Positions 1-7,876 of a stretch of DNA of 64,000 nt are shown here, in pieces (the stretch's first letter is position 1; the number at the start of each line of letters is the position of its first letter). The notes under the pieces are model-generated. The model was given only the letters and a program-made list of their open reading frames with translations, searched no databases and was not told the DNA's origin. Both the position numbers and the translations under genes were made by a program. Source of the stretch: UBA4582 sp038106185 (GTDB taxonomy: Bacteria; Pseudomonadota; Gammaproteobacteria; Pseudomonadales; Azotimanducaceae); contig JAYODE010000007.1 in assembly GCA_038106185.1 (NCBI GenBank), forward strand, positions 1 through 64,000. Reading direction: 5' to 3'.

Positions 1-51
1 TAGCGACTTAAGGCCGATACACAACGGTTCTGTATTCGTTTCGCTGATGCC

Positions 52-83
52 GGACGCTGAGTCCTTAGCGCCTCAGTGTCTCC
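52..83. repeat. REP-like stem-loop, copy 1
   Basis: Imperfect inverted repeat: GGACGCTGAG pairs with CTCAGTGTCTCC across a 10-base loop. A 31-base block (59-89) is identical to 681-711. This copy lies just beyond the stop codon of the minus-strand gene that ends at 73, and the second copy holds the same position behind the next minus-strand gene. A T-run on the plus side could let it end plus-strand transcripts. It is repeated with a palindromic body and sits at gene ends, so a REP-type element is the best description. No transposase of the REP-associated type is visible. Confidence 0.55.
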
Positions 84-459
84 CGTTTTTTAGGGCGGCT
101 TGTGAAATCGCGGCAGTGTCATCAAAACCTTGAAACTTACTGATGTACCCTTCCCTGACCGTAAACATATGCATCGTTTCTGACTTCAAATTATCCGCTG
201 TCATAAGCAAATGTACCAATACGGTATCGCCACAATCAAAAAATTTGATGGGTGAAATTTCGAGATTTGACAAAGTCTCCGCCATTAGCGAAAAACTTTG
301 ATCTATCACGACTTGCGGCCCAACAAATGTTCCTGAATGCGGAAAATTACCTGGCGTTTTATATTCGAAATCTGCCGTATGCAGAACAGCCCAGGCCGCC
401 AAATTGCCGCTCGAGAAGGCCTGATACACTTTTTCGACTAATTCAATATTACTCATCAT
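73..459 (-). CDS. SnoaL-like / NTF2-fold protein
   Basis: 128-residue protein of about the usual size for a single SnoaL-like (NTF2-fold) domain. The N-terminal helix with VEKVYQAFSSGN, the central GTFVGPQVV stretch and the C-terminal strands ending in YISKFQGFDD follow that family's pattern. Such proteins are small cone-shaped barrels that act as isomerases, hydrolases or ligand binders, and the substrate cannot be told from sequence. Two ATG codons lie in tandem (459 and 456) behind AAGGT; the second has the better spacing. A REP-like stem-loop follows the stop. The gene is in a region of small unlinked genes, which suggests an accessory location. Confidence 0.7.
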   Translation of the reverse strand: MMSNIELVEKVYQAFSSGNLAAWAVLHTADFEYKTPGNFPHSGTFVGPQVVIDQSFSLMAETLSNLEISPIKFFDCGDTVLVHLLMTADNLKSETMHMFTVREGYISKFQGFDDTAAISQAALKNGRH

Positions 460-664
460 TGCTACCTTTTTTGCCTAGACCCATGCCTCGCCGGATAATC
501 TAAAGAATGCCGGCTAAAGCACTTGAAGCCAAGCAGATCACCTTAGCCAAAGCCCCAACAAATGACGATGTTGGTTCGAACTTGGTCGTCAGAAATACGG
601 TGTCGCAACCCATCAAGAATGCTAAATATCAAACCAAACCCTTGAAGGTCCTCGCGGGGCAAGC

Positions 665-706
665 GGGGACACTGAGTCCAGAGTCCTTAGCGCCTCAGTG
701 TCTCCC
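665..706. repeat. REP-like stem-loop, copy 2
   Basis: GGGGACACTGAG pairs with CTCAGTGTCTCCC across a 17-base loop. The 31 bases 681-711 repeat 59-89 exactly, while the left arm differs by a short internal duplication (GAGTCCAGAGTCC). It directly follows the stop codon of the minus-strand gene that ends at 714. The spacing to copy 1 is 622 bp. Confidence 0.55.
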
Positions 707-713
707 GTTTTCA

Positions 714-1025
714 CTAAATCGCGTTGTAATAAACTGAAGTACCAAGGTTTGTAATAATGTCCTTGTTTTCATCCATCCAGGATATGGTGCCGGCCCACCA
801 CTCTGAAACCATCATGGCGTCTAAGAACTTTCCGTAGGCTTCATGGGAATCGAACTCTAGAGAGTAGAATGCTTGTTCCATATTTCCACCAGCAGACGCT
901 CGCCATAACCTCGGGTTTCGTCCACCCATAGCCTCGTGAACAGCAACGGCGTTCCTGGATCCCGCAAGCAAGAGTTCTAGTCCGGCAACTGTACCTTCCC
1001 AGGATGTTACAGCTTGAATTGTCAT
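714..1025 (-). CDS. small protein, possibly dimeric alpha-beta barrel
   Basis: 103-residue protein with no motif I can name with certainty. Its alternating strands and helices and the aromatic-rich segment AFYSLEFDSHEAYGKFLDAMM resemble NIPSNAP/ABM-type dimeric alpha-beta barrel proteins, which would make it a small ligand-binding or monooxygenase-like protein. There is no signal peptide or membrane segment. GGAGA lies about 6 bases before the ATG, so the start is well supported. The REP-like element at 665-706 follows the stop. Confidence 0.55.
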   Translation of the reverse strand: MTIQAVTSWEGTVAGLELLLAGSRNAVAVHEAMGGRNPRLWRASAGGNMEQAFYSLEFDSHEAYGKFLDAMMVSEWWAGTISWMDENKDIITNLGTSVYYNAI

Positions 1026-1710
1026 CTATTTCTCCAAGAGCAAATGTTGGCTTAAAACCTTACCAACGCCAGGAGCGTTCGAGAACATTAGTTCGAGTTT
1101 GGTAAAGACGTACGGGTTCAGCGAGATTTAACAACAGTTCTGGTTCATCAGCCAAAAATTATGGGATCCGAGCCAAGCGCCAGCGTCGGCTTGTGATGAT
1201 TGATGGCGTTATCAGGCATCAATGCCAGCGCTTGACCTAAAACCGGCTGGCCCCTCGCACGGCATTCTCAGTACAACCCTGTGCGTGCGGCACTCTCTAA
1301 CGGGGCACTTTCGAGGAACTGCTTCAGATGCGTTTGGCAAGCCAGTCCAGGTGTGCACAGCGCATCAGTGAATACTTGCGGTTAGCGAAGAACGAGTCGA
1401 AGGGCACCCAAGCTTAATGGGCAGCATCCGCTACTCTCTGGCTACCGATGTCATTCAAAGATCAGGCACTGCCTCGCTTGGGGATTCATCCTTGGGGCAG
1501 AAGATTTCAGCCGTCAGTTAGAAGCACTACGAAATAGACGCTGGCACTTGGCTCTGACTGCTGAAAAGTGCAACATAAGGACCAGTTGATCGCGCAGATC
1601 GAACAAACCTCTGCGTCGCATAGGAACGGTGGGCCCACATAGGCGAGATACAACTCACCCCTTTATGCCTTTATTTGAGAAAACGACATATTGATTCTGG
1701 AAGAGCATCG
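1026..1710. other. gene-poor stretch, probably decayed
   Basis: No open frame with a plausible start and start-upstream site is visible on either strand over about 680 bases, and stops are frequent in all frames. The stretch contains one member of a 38-base degenerate direct repeat (1154-1191). The composition does not suggest a structured RNA that I recognise. It is most simply read as remnants of lost genes. Confidence 0.4.
1154..1191. repeat. degenerate 38-bp direct repeat, copy 1
   Basis: The segment starting AAAAATTATGGGATCCGAGC matches 2000-2037 in the same orientation at 31 of 38 positions. The two copies are 846 bp apart and bracket the small gene at 1711-2001. Confidence 0.5.
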
Positions 1711-2001
1711 ATGACTTTTGATGAAACAGTGGAAACGCAATTTATACAACCTATTCGGGTTCTTCTGGAGGCGTTCGCCAAAGAGGGGGCTGCCGCAGAA
1801 CATGCATACTTCACCGGCGTTCTGAATCTCGTCAAGGATGATACCAGCGAGGCGCAAATGCTGGCGGCGATCATTGAATTGTCTCGCTGCGCGTTTCTTG
1901 GCTATAATTATAGTCCGGCGACACAAGGTCAGATCAACGATTTGTTAGATTACTGGATCGACATAGCCCACACCATGTCCGCCGATACTGAGCCCCACTA
2001 A
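1711..2001 (+). CDS. hypothetical small protein
   Basis: 96-residue, probably all-helical protein, not recognised. The start at 1711 is preferred over the upstream in-frame codon at 1675 because GGAAGAG lies 5 bases ahead of it. There are no cysteine pairs, signal peptide or membrane segment. The stop codon lies inside the second copy of the 38-base direct repeat, so the gene sits almost exactly between the two copies. It could be a cargo gene of a decayed mobile element or a chance open frame. Confidence 0.4.
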   Translation: MTFDETVETQFIQPIRVLLEAFAKEGAAAEHAYFTGVLNLVKDDTSEAQMLAAIIELSRCAFLGYNYSPATQGQINDLLDYWIDIAHTMSADTEPH

Positions 2002-2037
2002 AAATGATAGGATCAGAGCCAACTGCCAGAGTCGACT
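2000..2037. repeat. degenerate 38-bp direct repeat, copy 2
   Basis: The segment starting AAAAATGATAGGATCAGAGC matches 1154-1191 at 31 of 38 positions in direct orientation. It overlaps the stop codon of the small gene to its left. Confidence 0.5.
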
Positions 2038-2046
2038 GCCGACCTT

Positions 2047-2082
2047 TAATTGCTCGACTAATTGTTCGACTAATTGCTCGAA
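2047..2082. repeat. tandem repeat, 12-bp unit x3
   Basis: Three consecutive units of TAATTGCTCGAC with one or two changes. The degenerate sequence continues to about 2125 with more AATTGCTCGA-like pieces. It lies about 80 bases ahead of the lipoprotein protease start. This is the first of a series of locus-specific arrays in the window. Confidence 0.75.
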
Positions 2083-2163
2083 CGTGGATCTAGAATTGCT
2101 CGAAATTGAATCTAGTCGCTCTAAGTTAAATCACCAGTTGTTGAGGTGCCAGGGAAGTTGTTA

Positions 2164-3225
2164 ATGATCAGAATTCTGCTTCTTTCCTGTTTTTTCTTGT
2201 TACTCGTTGGTTGTGCCGCGCCATCAACGGTTAGGGTTCAGGTCGATGATGAGGCCATGGCTGGTGAGGCTGCGCTTCAAAAGCAGCTCGCATTTGATAA
2301 ACAATCTGAGTACTCCAATCGGCTCAATAACATTTCTAGCGTGATTCTGCGGTCGGCTGCACCCATGTGCCCTGAAGATCAGGGCAAAACCATGTCAATT
2401 GACGCGGCCGACAAAAAGATGTTTGGCAAGGAGTGGGAGAAAGAGGCTAATGTGAGATTCGGTGTTGGCGACCAATTTGTCATCACTTGGGTTTCACCAA
2501 CCGGCGGCGGCGCTGAAGCAGGCCTCCAAGTGGGCGACAGCATTCTTGCCGTTAATGGCACTGACTACGGAAGTGCGAAAAAAGAGAGAAATCAATTTCT
2601 GAATAGTCTTCGCGCTATCACAGAAACGACTTCTGATTTCGCCACTGTCATCGTGGATCGATCAGGAGAGAAGCGCAGTGTCTCTGTACCACTGAAGCAG
2701 CAATGTAATTTCGACGTCAGACTAGACCCGTCTGATATCGTTAATGCCTACGCTGACGGGAAAAATATCATTATCACCCGTGGGATGATGAGATTCGCCA
2801 CCAAAGATGAGCAATTAGCATTGGTCATCGCCCATGAATTGGGCCATAACGTCATGAATCATATGGATAAGAAAATGACGAACTACGCCTTGGGTTCAAT
2901 TCTGGATATTGCGGCAGCGGCTTATGGCGTGAACACTCAGGGGTTGTTCGGCAGTGCGGCAGCCCAAACCTATTCTCAAGACTTCGAAGCCGAAGCTGAC
3001 TACGTAAGCCTCTATTACCTGAAGGCAGCAAATCTTCCTGTTGAATCAGTCGCCAATTTTTGGAGAGAAATGGCGGCCGAGCACCCAGGTTCAATAAAGT
3101 CTAATCATGCCGCCAGCCATCCTGCTACTTCCGAACGTTTTTTGGCGATCGAAAAAACAGTGGCTGAAATTCGACTAAAGGAAGACAGCGGCCAGAATCT
3201 GACGCCCAACTTGCTTCCAAAGTAA
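2164..3225 (+). CDS. M48-family metalloprotease lipoprotein with PDZ-like domain
   Basis: 353-residue zinc protease predicted to be anchored in the cell envelope. An N-terminal hydrophobic segment ends in the lipobox LLVGC, so the mature protein starts at Cys17. A PDZ-like region (roughly 95-175, with GAEAGLQVGDSILAVNG) precedes the catalytic domain. The HExxH motif is HELGH at about 224-228, and the likely third ligand is the Glu in DFEAEADY. The ATG at 2164 is chosen over an upstream GTG because AGGGAAG is correctly spaced. PDZ-M48 lipoproteins are thought to act in envelope quality control. The tandem repeat at 2047-2082 lies in its upstream region. Confidence 0.85.
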   Translation: MIRILLLSCFFLLLVGCAAPSTVRVQVDDEAMAGEAALQKQLAFDKQSEYSNRLNNISSVILRSAAPMCPEDQGKTMSIDAADKKMFGKEWEKEANVRFGVGDQFVITWVSPTGGGAEAGLQVGDSILAVNGTDYGSAKKERNQFLNSLRAITETTSDFATVIVDRSGEKRSVSVPLKQQCNFDVRLDPSDIVNAYADGKNIIITRGMMRFATKDEQLALVIAHELGHNVMNHMDKKMTNYALGSILDIAAAAYGVNTQGLFGSAAAQTYSQDFEAEADYVSLYYLKAANLPVESVANFWREMAAEHPGSIKSNHAASHPATSERFLAIEKTVAEIRLKEDSGQNLTPNLLPK

Positions 3226-3400
3226 CTTCGCGGGTTATGCTTAGCAGGTTTTGCTGATCCGCAGAAGGCGTGAACACCTTTCGCAATGGCGATCCCATGA
3301 CTGACCTAAACCAGCACAGACTGGTTATAGTCTATACAGAATTGACGCACACCCTCGTTGAATTTAGGTCAGCTGACGAGACGGATTGAAAAGATAGCTG

Positions 3401-4567
3401 TCAACCACCGCTACTCAACTGCGCTGATTTCCATTGCATGGCATTTAAGACGCGGCGCTCGACCGATGGATGGGTATAGAACAACAATTCCTGCAAGGGG
3501 TGAGGTCTTGGATCCCGATACGCTGCGGTCTTTACCAAGGCACCTGCCAGGGCATCCGGCAAGCACACCTGCTCTAAGGAGTAGTTATCGGCGGCCAATT
3601 CTTGAGCCCGACTCAAACTGTTAGTCACGGGCTCCAGCAGCAAGCCAAACAGCGAAACCATAAACATTAACACTGGCAGCCCGAGCGGGTTTTCAATCGG
3701 CGAGTCCAGCTTGAAGAAGCGTGCAAATGTTGTAAACCAACGCGCGCTGCTATAGAAAAATATGATGGCCAGCACCGCGGACAACAGCACGGCAAAGCCT
3801 ATATGACCTTGATCATAGTGCCCAATCTCATGGGCCGTCACGGCTTTTACCTCGTCCAATGTGGCACTACTGAGCGCCACATCCGAGATTGCAATTCGAG
3901 CTGAAGCACCAAACCCAGACACATTCGCGGTAAAATTATTTGACTGTCGTGAACCATCAAAAATAAATATCCGTTCCACGGGAATCTCTGCTTGCGCTGC
4001 TAATTTGCGCAGTTCGTTCTGCACCTGGCCTGCCGGTAAAGGCTGATACTGATTAAACAAAGGCTCAATCACGAGAGGTGACACGAGCAGCAGCCCAGAT
4101 AGAACCAATGCTGTGACTAAACCCGACCAGGCCCACCAGAGTTTGCCGACACGCCGCATCAACTCATAGACCAACGTCATGAATATCGCACCTAGCAATA
4201 CGGAGATCAGGATGCCAAGCAATGTCTGCCCCAGAAAATCTGCGAATGCCTGACTCGTGCGTTGATAGACCAGCTCTCGCCACCAGCCCGCATAAAATGT
4301 CAGCGGCAACGCAATCAAGGCGGCGCCGAGGAAGTAGCTGCCAGTCATTAGCAAAATTCTGAGCGTTCGCGCTCGCTGATCCAGTCGTTGGTTGAGTCGA
4401 CCTAAAAAATTTGAGCGAACAAACAACCAGGTGCTCAGACCGGCAACCACTAGATTTGCAAGGAGCAACCAGTGGTTACCGACCGTATAGGCCGCCGCTT
4501 CAGCGAGCAGGTCTGTACCCAGGGCATCAATATAAACAGCAGTTTGAGCTTCAGCTTCGCTTGCCAT
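3401..4567 (-). CDS. M48-family membrane protease (Ste24/HtpX-like)
   Basis: 388-residue integral-membrane zinc protease. Several hydrophobic segments surround the catalytic motif HEIGHYDQGH, and a downstream Glu in AQELAADNYSLEQ is the probable third ligand. Architecture and length fit Ste24/CAAX-prenyl-protease-like bacterial members better than the shorter HtpX. The ATG at 4567 is preferred over the one at 4585 because GAGG is placed 6 bases ahead of it. Bacterial members are thought to degrade or trim membrane proteins; the substrate is unknown. It lies between another M48 protease on the opposite strand and a MAPEG gene. Confidence 0.82.
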   Translation of the reverse strand: MASEAEAQTAVYIDALGTDLLAEAAAYTVGNHWLLLANLVVAGLSTWLFVRSNFLGRLNQRLDQRARTLRILLMTGSYFLGAALIALPLTFYAGWWRELVYQRTSQAFADFLGQTLLGILISVLLGAIFMTLVYELMRRVGKLWWAWSGLVTALVLSGLLLVSPLVIEPLFNQYQPLPAGQVQNELRKLAAQAEIPVERIFIFDGSRQSNNFTANVSGFGASARIAISDVALSSATLDEVKAVTAHEIGHYDQGHIGFAVLLSAVLAIIFFYSSARWFTTFARFFKLDSPIENPLGLPVLMFMVSLFGLLLEPVTNSLSRAQELAADNYSLEQVCLPDALAGALVKTAAYRDPRPHPLQELLFYTHPSVERRVLNAMQWKSAQLSSGG

Positions 4568-4623
4568 CGAGGACCTCGCGGGCATTCTGTTAAAAGAGAT
4601 GGCAGCAATTTGCCGGTTGGCGT

Positions 4624-5013
4624 CTAGCCAAACAGCTGACTCCCGACCATCAAGGTGCCCACCAAAGCTACCGCATAGGCGAGCGGTCGAATCCAGGGCC
4701 AGCCCAAGACATAAATCATGGCATGCGCAAGGCGCGCACCAAAAAACAGTTGAGCCCCCAGCACCGTAGTTGCATTGGTCACGCCAACGACATGGGCGAC
4801 CAGAACAATGGGCGCAAACACCAGGAGGTTTTCAATCATATTTGATCGAAGGCGGGTGATTCTTGCATGCAAAACACTCGGCTCTGGCAGGTTATCTCGC
4901 GGACCCGCTTGGGCCGCCACACCATTGGCCAGAACGCCCACGGCACCCTGTGCCAGCAATATCACCAGCAGCAAACCCACACTGTAGACCAACATTAATA
5001 ATTCGACGCTCAT
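4624..5013 (-). CDS. MAPEG-family membrane protein
   Basis: 129-residue protein with four hydrophobic segments and the MAPEG signature in the central part (RITRLRSNMIENLLVFAPI, then a FFGARLAHAMIYVLG segment). MAPEG proteins are small four-helix membrane proteins; some use glutathione to modify lipophilic substrates, but bacterial members mostly lack assigned substrates. It is transcribed toward the Ste24-like protease with a gap of about 56 bases, so the two may share a transcript. Confidence 0.85.
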   Translation of the reverse strand: MSVELLMLVYSVGLLLVILLAQGAVGVLANGVAAQAGPRDNLPEPSVLHARITRLRSNMIENLLVFAPIVLVAHVVGVTNATTVLGAQLFFGARLAHAMIYVLGWPWIRPLAYAVALVGTLMVGSQLFG

Positions 5014-5163
5014 AGTATCCCTCTGTTTTTACTACTGAATAGGATGGCACTTATCCTAACGTTACCCGTTATTAAAAGCGCATTATTAGCAGCTTGTTCT
5101 TCGGTAGTGATTGTCTTTATCTCGTAGCACCGCCAGCAGCTTACTGGTGATTCAGCGCCTTTT

Positions 5164-6834
5164 CTAGCGTTGTCGCTGGTCAACGCTGAGCGCGCGAATA
5201 GCCTGAAATTCAGAGCTGGATTGCCATTGTGGCCAACGTCTTGAGCTGCCTAGGTCTTTGATAATTTGGTGATAGAGCTCAACATCCTGCGCCGCTCCGC
5301 GCAAGTCCCAGCTTGGACTCCAGGCATCACAGGTCTGGTGATAACATTGGCCCACATAGTCTCGAATCCATTGGTCCCCGGCCGCTCGACCACCCTCGAT
5401 CAAGTCGACTCCCCCCGCGATAGCCATGAGTAACAGCACAGGCACACCTTGGCGCGCCAGAGGAAAATGGTCAGCTCGAAAAAACAGTCCATTCTCTGGC
5501 AGACTCTCGGGCGTCAGCACTCGACCTTGCGCGGCCGCTGCTCGCCTTAGGTCATCTTCGAGATCACTCTGCCCCTCGCCGATCAAAATCACATCCCTCG
5601 CCAGACCAGCCGTTTGCAAAATGTCGAGCGTGAAATTAGCGACCGTTGTCGCCAACGGATAAATCGGTGCACTTGCGTAGGTAGAGGAGCCTAACAAACC
5701 ACTTTCTTCCGCTGTCCAGACTGCGAAGACAACACTGCGGGCCATTGGCGTCGATGACTTGAGCACACGAGCCAGTTCAATGACGCCCGCAGTTCCCAAC
5801 GCATCATCGTTTGCGCCCGGTCGAACCGTACGACCCAGGTCGTCTGGCTGACCCTGGCCGTAGGCGTCCCAGTGTGACGAGACCATGATGGTTTCCTGCG
5901 GATAAGTCGTACCAGGTAACAGCGCCAACAGGTTACGGCTCTCGATACGCTCCACCGTCACCATCAAGTCCGCATTAAAGCTGACGTTCTGAAGCTCAAA
6001 TGCCTTAAAGCCTGGACTTCTCGCCAGTCTCGCCTGCTCACTCAAATTCAATCCGGCACTGGCAAACATACGCTCGGCCGCATCCCCGTGAAGCCAGCCC
6101 TGGAGCGCCAGCGGGGTTAATGCACCAACCCCGGGAACGATCGAATAGTTTTCTCCTGGGGAAGATGCAGCCACACTCCAGCCGTAACCGGCACCTTGGG
6201 TTTCATGAATGACCAGCGCCGCCAGAGCACCGCGACGAGTCGCTTCTTCAAACTTGTAGGTCCAACGACCGTAATAGGTCATTCGCTTGCCGCCAAAGCG
6301 GCCCGTAACCGGCTCATTGGTCGTCGCCGCGAAGTCAGGATCGTTAACCAGGAAAACGGCGACCTTACCCGCCAGATCTATCTCGCCAAAGTCGTCCCAG
6401 TCTCGTTCTGGCGCACTGACACCAAAGCCAACAAAGACGATGGGGGCTGAGTTGATTTGAACCCGCTCAACAGCCAGCGCTGAGCTTACCTCCACGTCAA
6501 TGGCCTGCACCAGCGGCTGTTCTCCGTCGCCAGCCTGTATTGCCAGTCTGGATGCGTCTTGTATTTGTGTGTGGTTAAGTGGCACTGGTTGGGTCCAGCT
6601 GCCATCTTCACCGCCAGGTTCGAGTCCCAGCGCGGTAAACTCTGAGATGAGATAAGCGATCGTCTTCGCCTCACCAGGACCGCCCGGCGCTCGCCCAGCA
6701 AACTCATCAGAGGCGAGTACCTTAACAATTTCACTCATGCGCCCAGTTTCAATCTGCGCCGCCGAGGCACTGTTGAGCACCCAGACGAGCCAGAGACCCG
6801 TCAGGGTTGCCACGACGCTCAATTTATTCCGCAT
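5164..6834 (-). CDS. M28-family aminopeptidase with PA domain, exported
   Basis: 556-residue exported peptidase. An N-terminal signal peptide ends near SASAAQ. A PA-type insert (about 130-260) precedes and splits the M28 catalytic region. The visible zinc ligands follow the usual H-D-E-D/E-H order: SSHWDAYG, PGANDDALGT, AEESGLLG and RADHFPLAR. It should remove N-terminal residues from peptides in the periplasm or outside the cell. It is divergent from the TorF porin gene and shares a 305-bp intergenic region with it. Confidence 0.88.
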   Translation of the reverse strand: MRNKLSVVATLTGLWLVWVLNSASAAQIETGRMSEIVKVLASDEFAGRAPGGPGEAKTIAYLISEFTALGLEPGGEDGSWTQPVPLNHTQIQDASRLAIQAGDGEQPLVQAIDVEVSSALAVERVQINSAPIVFVGFGVSAPERDWDDFGEIDLAGKVAVFLVNDPDFAATTNEPVTGRFGGKRMTYYGRWTYKFEEATRRGALAALVIHETQGAGYGWSVAASSPGENYSIVPGVGALTPLALQGWLHGDAAERMFASAGLNLSEQARLARSPGFKAFELQNVSFNADLMVTVERIESRNLLALLPGTTYPQETIMVSSHWDAYGQGQPDDLGRTVRPGANDDALGTAGVIELARVLKSSTPMARSVVFAVWTAEESGLLGSSTYASAPIYPLATTVANFTLDILQTAGLARDVILIGEGQSDLEDDLRRAAAAQGRVLTPESLPENGLFFRADHFPLARQGVPVLLLMAIAGGVDLIEGGRAAGDQWIRDYVGQCYHQTCDAWSPSWDLRGAAQDVELYHQIIKDLGSSRRWPQWQSSSEFQAIRALSVDQRQR

Positions 6835-6839
6835 TAGTT

Positions 6840-6854
6840 ACACTCACTTGGCAC
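6840..6854. promoter_or_regulatory. distal NtrC-like site (weak)
   Basis: ACACTCACTTGGCAC matches the NtrC-like site at 6968-6982 at 12 of 15 positions and sits 128 bp upstream of it. It is just outside the start codon of the divergent peptidase gene, so it might serve either gene. It lacks the perfect GGTGC half-site, hence low confidence. Confidence 0.3.
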
Positions 6855-6967
6855 ATTCGACCGCATGGATTGATTCTGCAGAGTATACACAGACGGACTC
6901 CGCAGATTCACTGTTAGAAAGACTCGACTCTTCTTGGTGCATGGCCAATGACTTTGACCCTGATGCC

Positions 6968-6982
6968 GCACTCACTTGGTGC
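6968..6982. promoter_or_regulatory. NtrC-type enhancer site upstream of the TorF porin
   Basis: GCACTCACTTGGTGC fits the NtrC pattern GCAC-N5-TGGTGC exactly. Its centre is about 85 bp upstream of the -12 element at 7060, a normal enhancer distance. An extra TTGGTGC half-site lies at 6934-6940. Confidence 0.6.
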
Positions 6983-7045
6983 AGATCTTGTGAACAGAAC
7001 CTTCGAGAAGCGTCGAAGTGCCTGCTATTATTCGGTTTTTACAGA

Positions 7046-7062
7046 TTGGCCCGGTCCTTGCT
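7046..7062 (+). promoter_or_regulatory. sigma-54 promoter for the TorF porin gene
   Basis: TTGGCCCGGTCCTTGCT has the -24 GG (7048-7049) and -12 GC (7060-7061) separated by exactly 10 bases and closely fits the TTGGCACG-N4-TTGCW consensus. It lies 78 bases ahead of the ATG, with an NtrC-type site upstream, which predicts nitrogen-limitation control. Confidence 0.7.
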
Positions 7063-7139
7063 ATTCATCACCTTGGAAGTCACTTACTTTCGAACTGAGA
7101 AATCCATTCAGGACTGCAGAGATTCACGAGGAGCAAATA

Positions 7140-7793
7140 ATGAACAAACTGACTCGACTGACCGGCACGCTCGCCTTGGCCACCAGCGCCTTGACCGCGA
7201 CCAGCGCCTTTGCCGACATGTCTTATAACCTGGGCTACGCATCGGAATACCACTTTCGCGGCATACTGCAGAAAAACTCTTCCGCGAGCGCCGGTGCCGA
7301 CTACGAGAGCGGTGGTTTTTACGCTGGCACCTGGGCTGCAGATGTCGGCGATGGGCTAGAAGTGGATGGCTACTTTGGCTACGGCATTGAGACAGAGTCA
7401 GGCATTTCTGCGGGTGTGGGTTTCACCGGTTACTACTACACAGGGGACACTTTTGACACCGAGTATGAAGAGATCAATCTGAGCGCTGGTTACGGTCTGT
7501 TGACTGTTGACTACGCCATTGGCAAACACGACATTCAGGGCGGCGGCGACGAGGACTACACCTATCTGGCGTTGACCCTTGAGGCTGAGTCCGGCCTGTA
7601 CGGTACCTATGGTACTTGGGGCGATGAATTTGACGGCGACTTCATCCAGATTGGATATGGCACCACTGTCGCAGAGCTCGATCTGGGTATCGCCTTGATC
7701 CTTGCCAGCAAGGAGCTGTCATTTGAACTCGACGATTCAGGCAACCCCGCAGCAGACGAGTCTTTGGTCTTCACCATCGGCAAGTCTTTCTAG
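7140..7793 (+). CDS. TorF-family putative porin
   Basis: 217-residue outer-membrane beta-barrel protein. A cleavable signal peptide ends at SAFA, followed by the family opening DMSYNLGYASEYHFRGI, alternating aromatic/glycine strands, and a C-terminal FTIGKSF ending in Phe as is usual for barrel insertion. The ATG at 7140 follows GAGGAG at a normal distance; upstream in-frame codons have no such site and would bury the signal peptide. TorF proteins often sit beside PII/ammonium-transporter genes. No amtB or glnK is in view here, but the sigma-54 and NtrC elements point to the same nitrogen regulation. Confidence 0.87.
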   Translation: MNKLTRLTGTLALATSALTATSAFADMSYNLGYASEYHFRGILQKNSSASAGADYESGGFYAGTWAADVGDGLEVDGYFGYGIETESGISAGVGFTGYYYTGDTFDTEYEEINLSAGYGLLTVDYAIGKHDIQGGGDEDYTYLALTLEAESGLYGTYGTWGDEFDGDFIQIGYGTTVAELDLGIALILASKELSFELDDSGNPAADESLVFTIGKSF

Positions 7794-7814
7794 GCACATC
7801 TTTGCCAACGAACA

Positions 7815-7836
7815 CAGGGCACTTGTGGGTGCCCTG
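7815..7836 (+). terminator. terminator after the TorF porin gene
   Basis: CAGGGCAC (7815-7822) pairs perfectly with GTGCCCTG (7829-7836) across a 6-base loop and is followed by the T-rich CTTGTTTCTT. Confidence 0.75.
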
Positions 7837-7876
7837 CTTGTTTCTTGTCTACCACTTCAAACGGTTTCACGCACTG

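Noticed and set aside
45..1025. Integron gene cassettes with attC sites
   Set aside because: Small genes followed by repeated hairpins suggested it, but I could not find the RYYYAAC/GTTRRRY core pair, and no integrase is visible.
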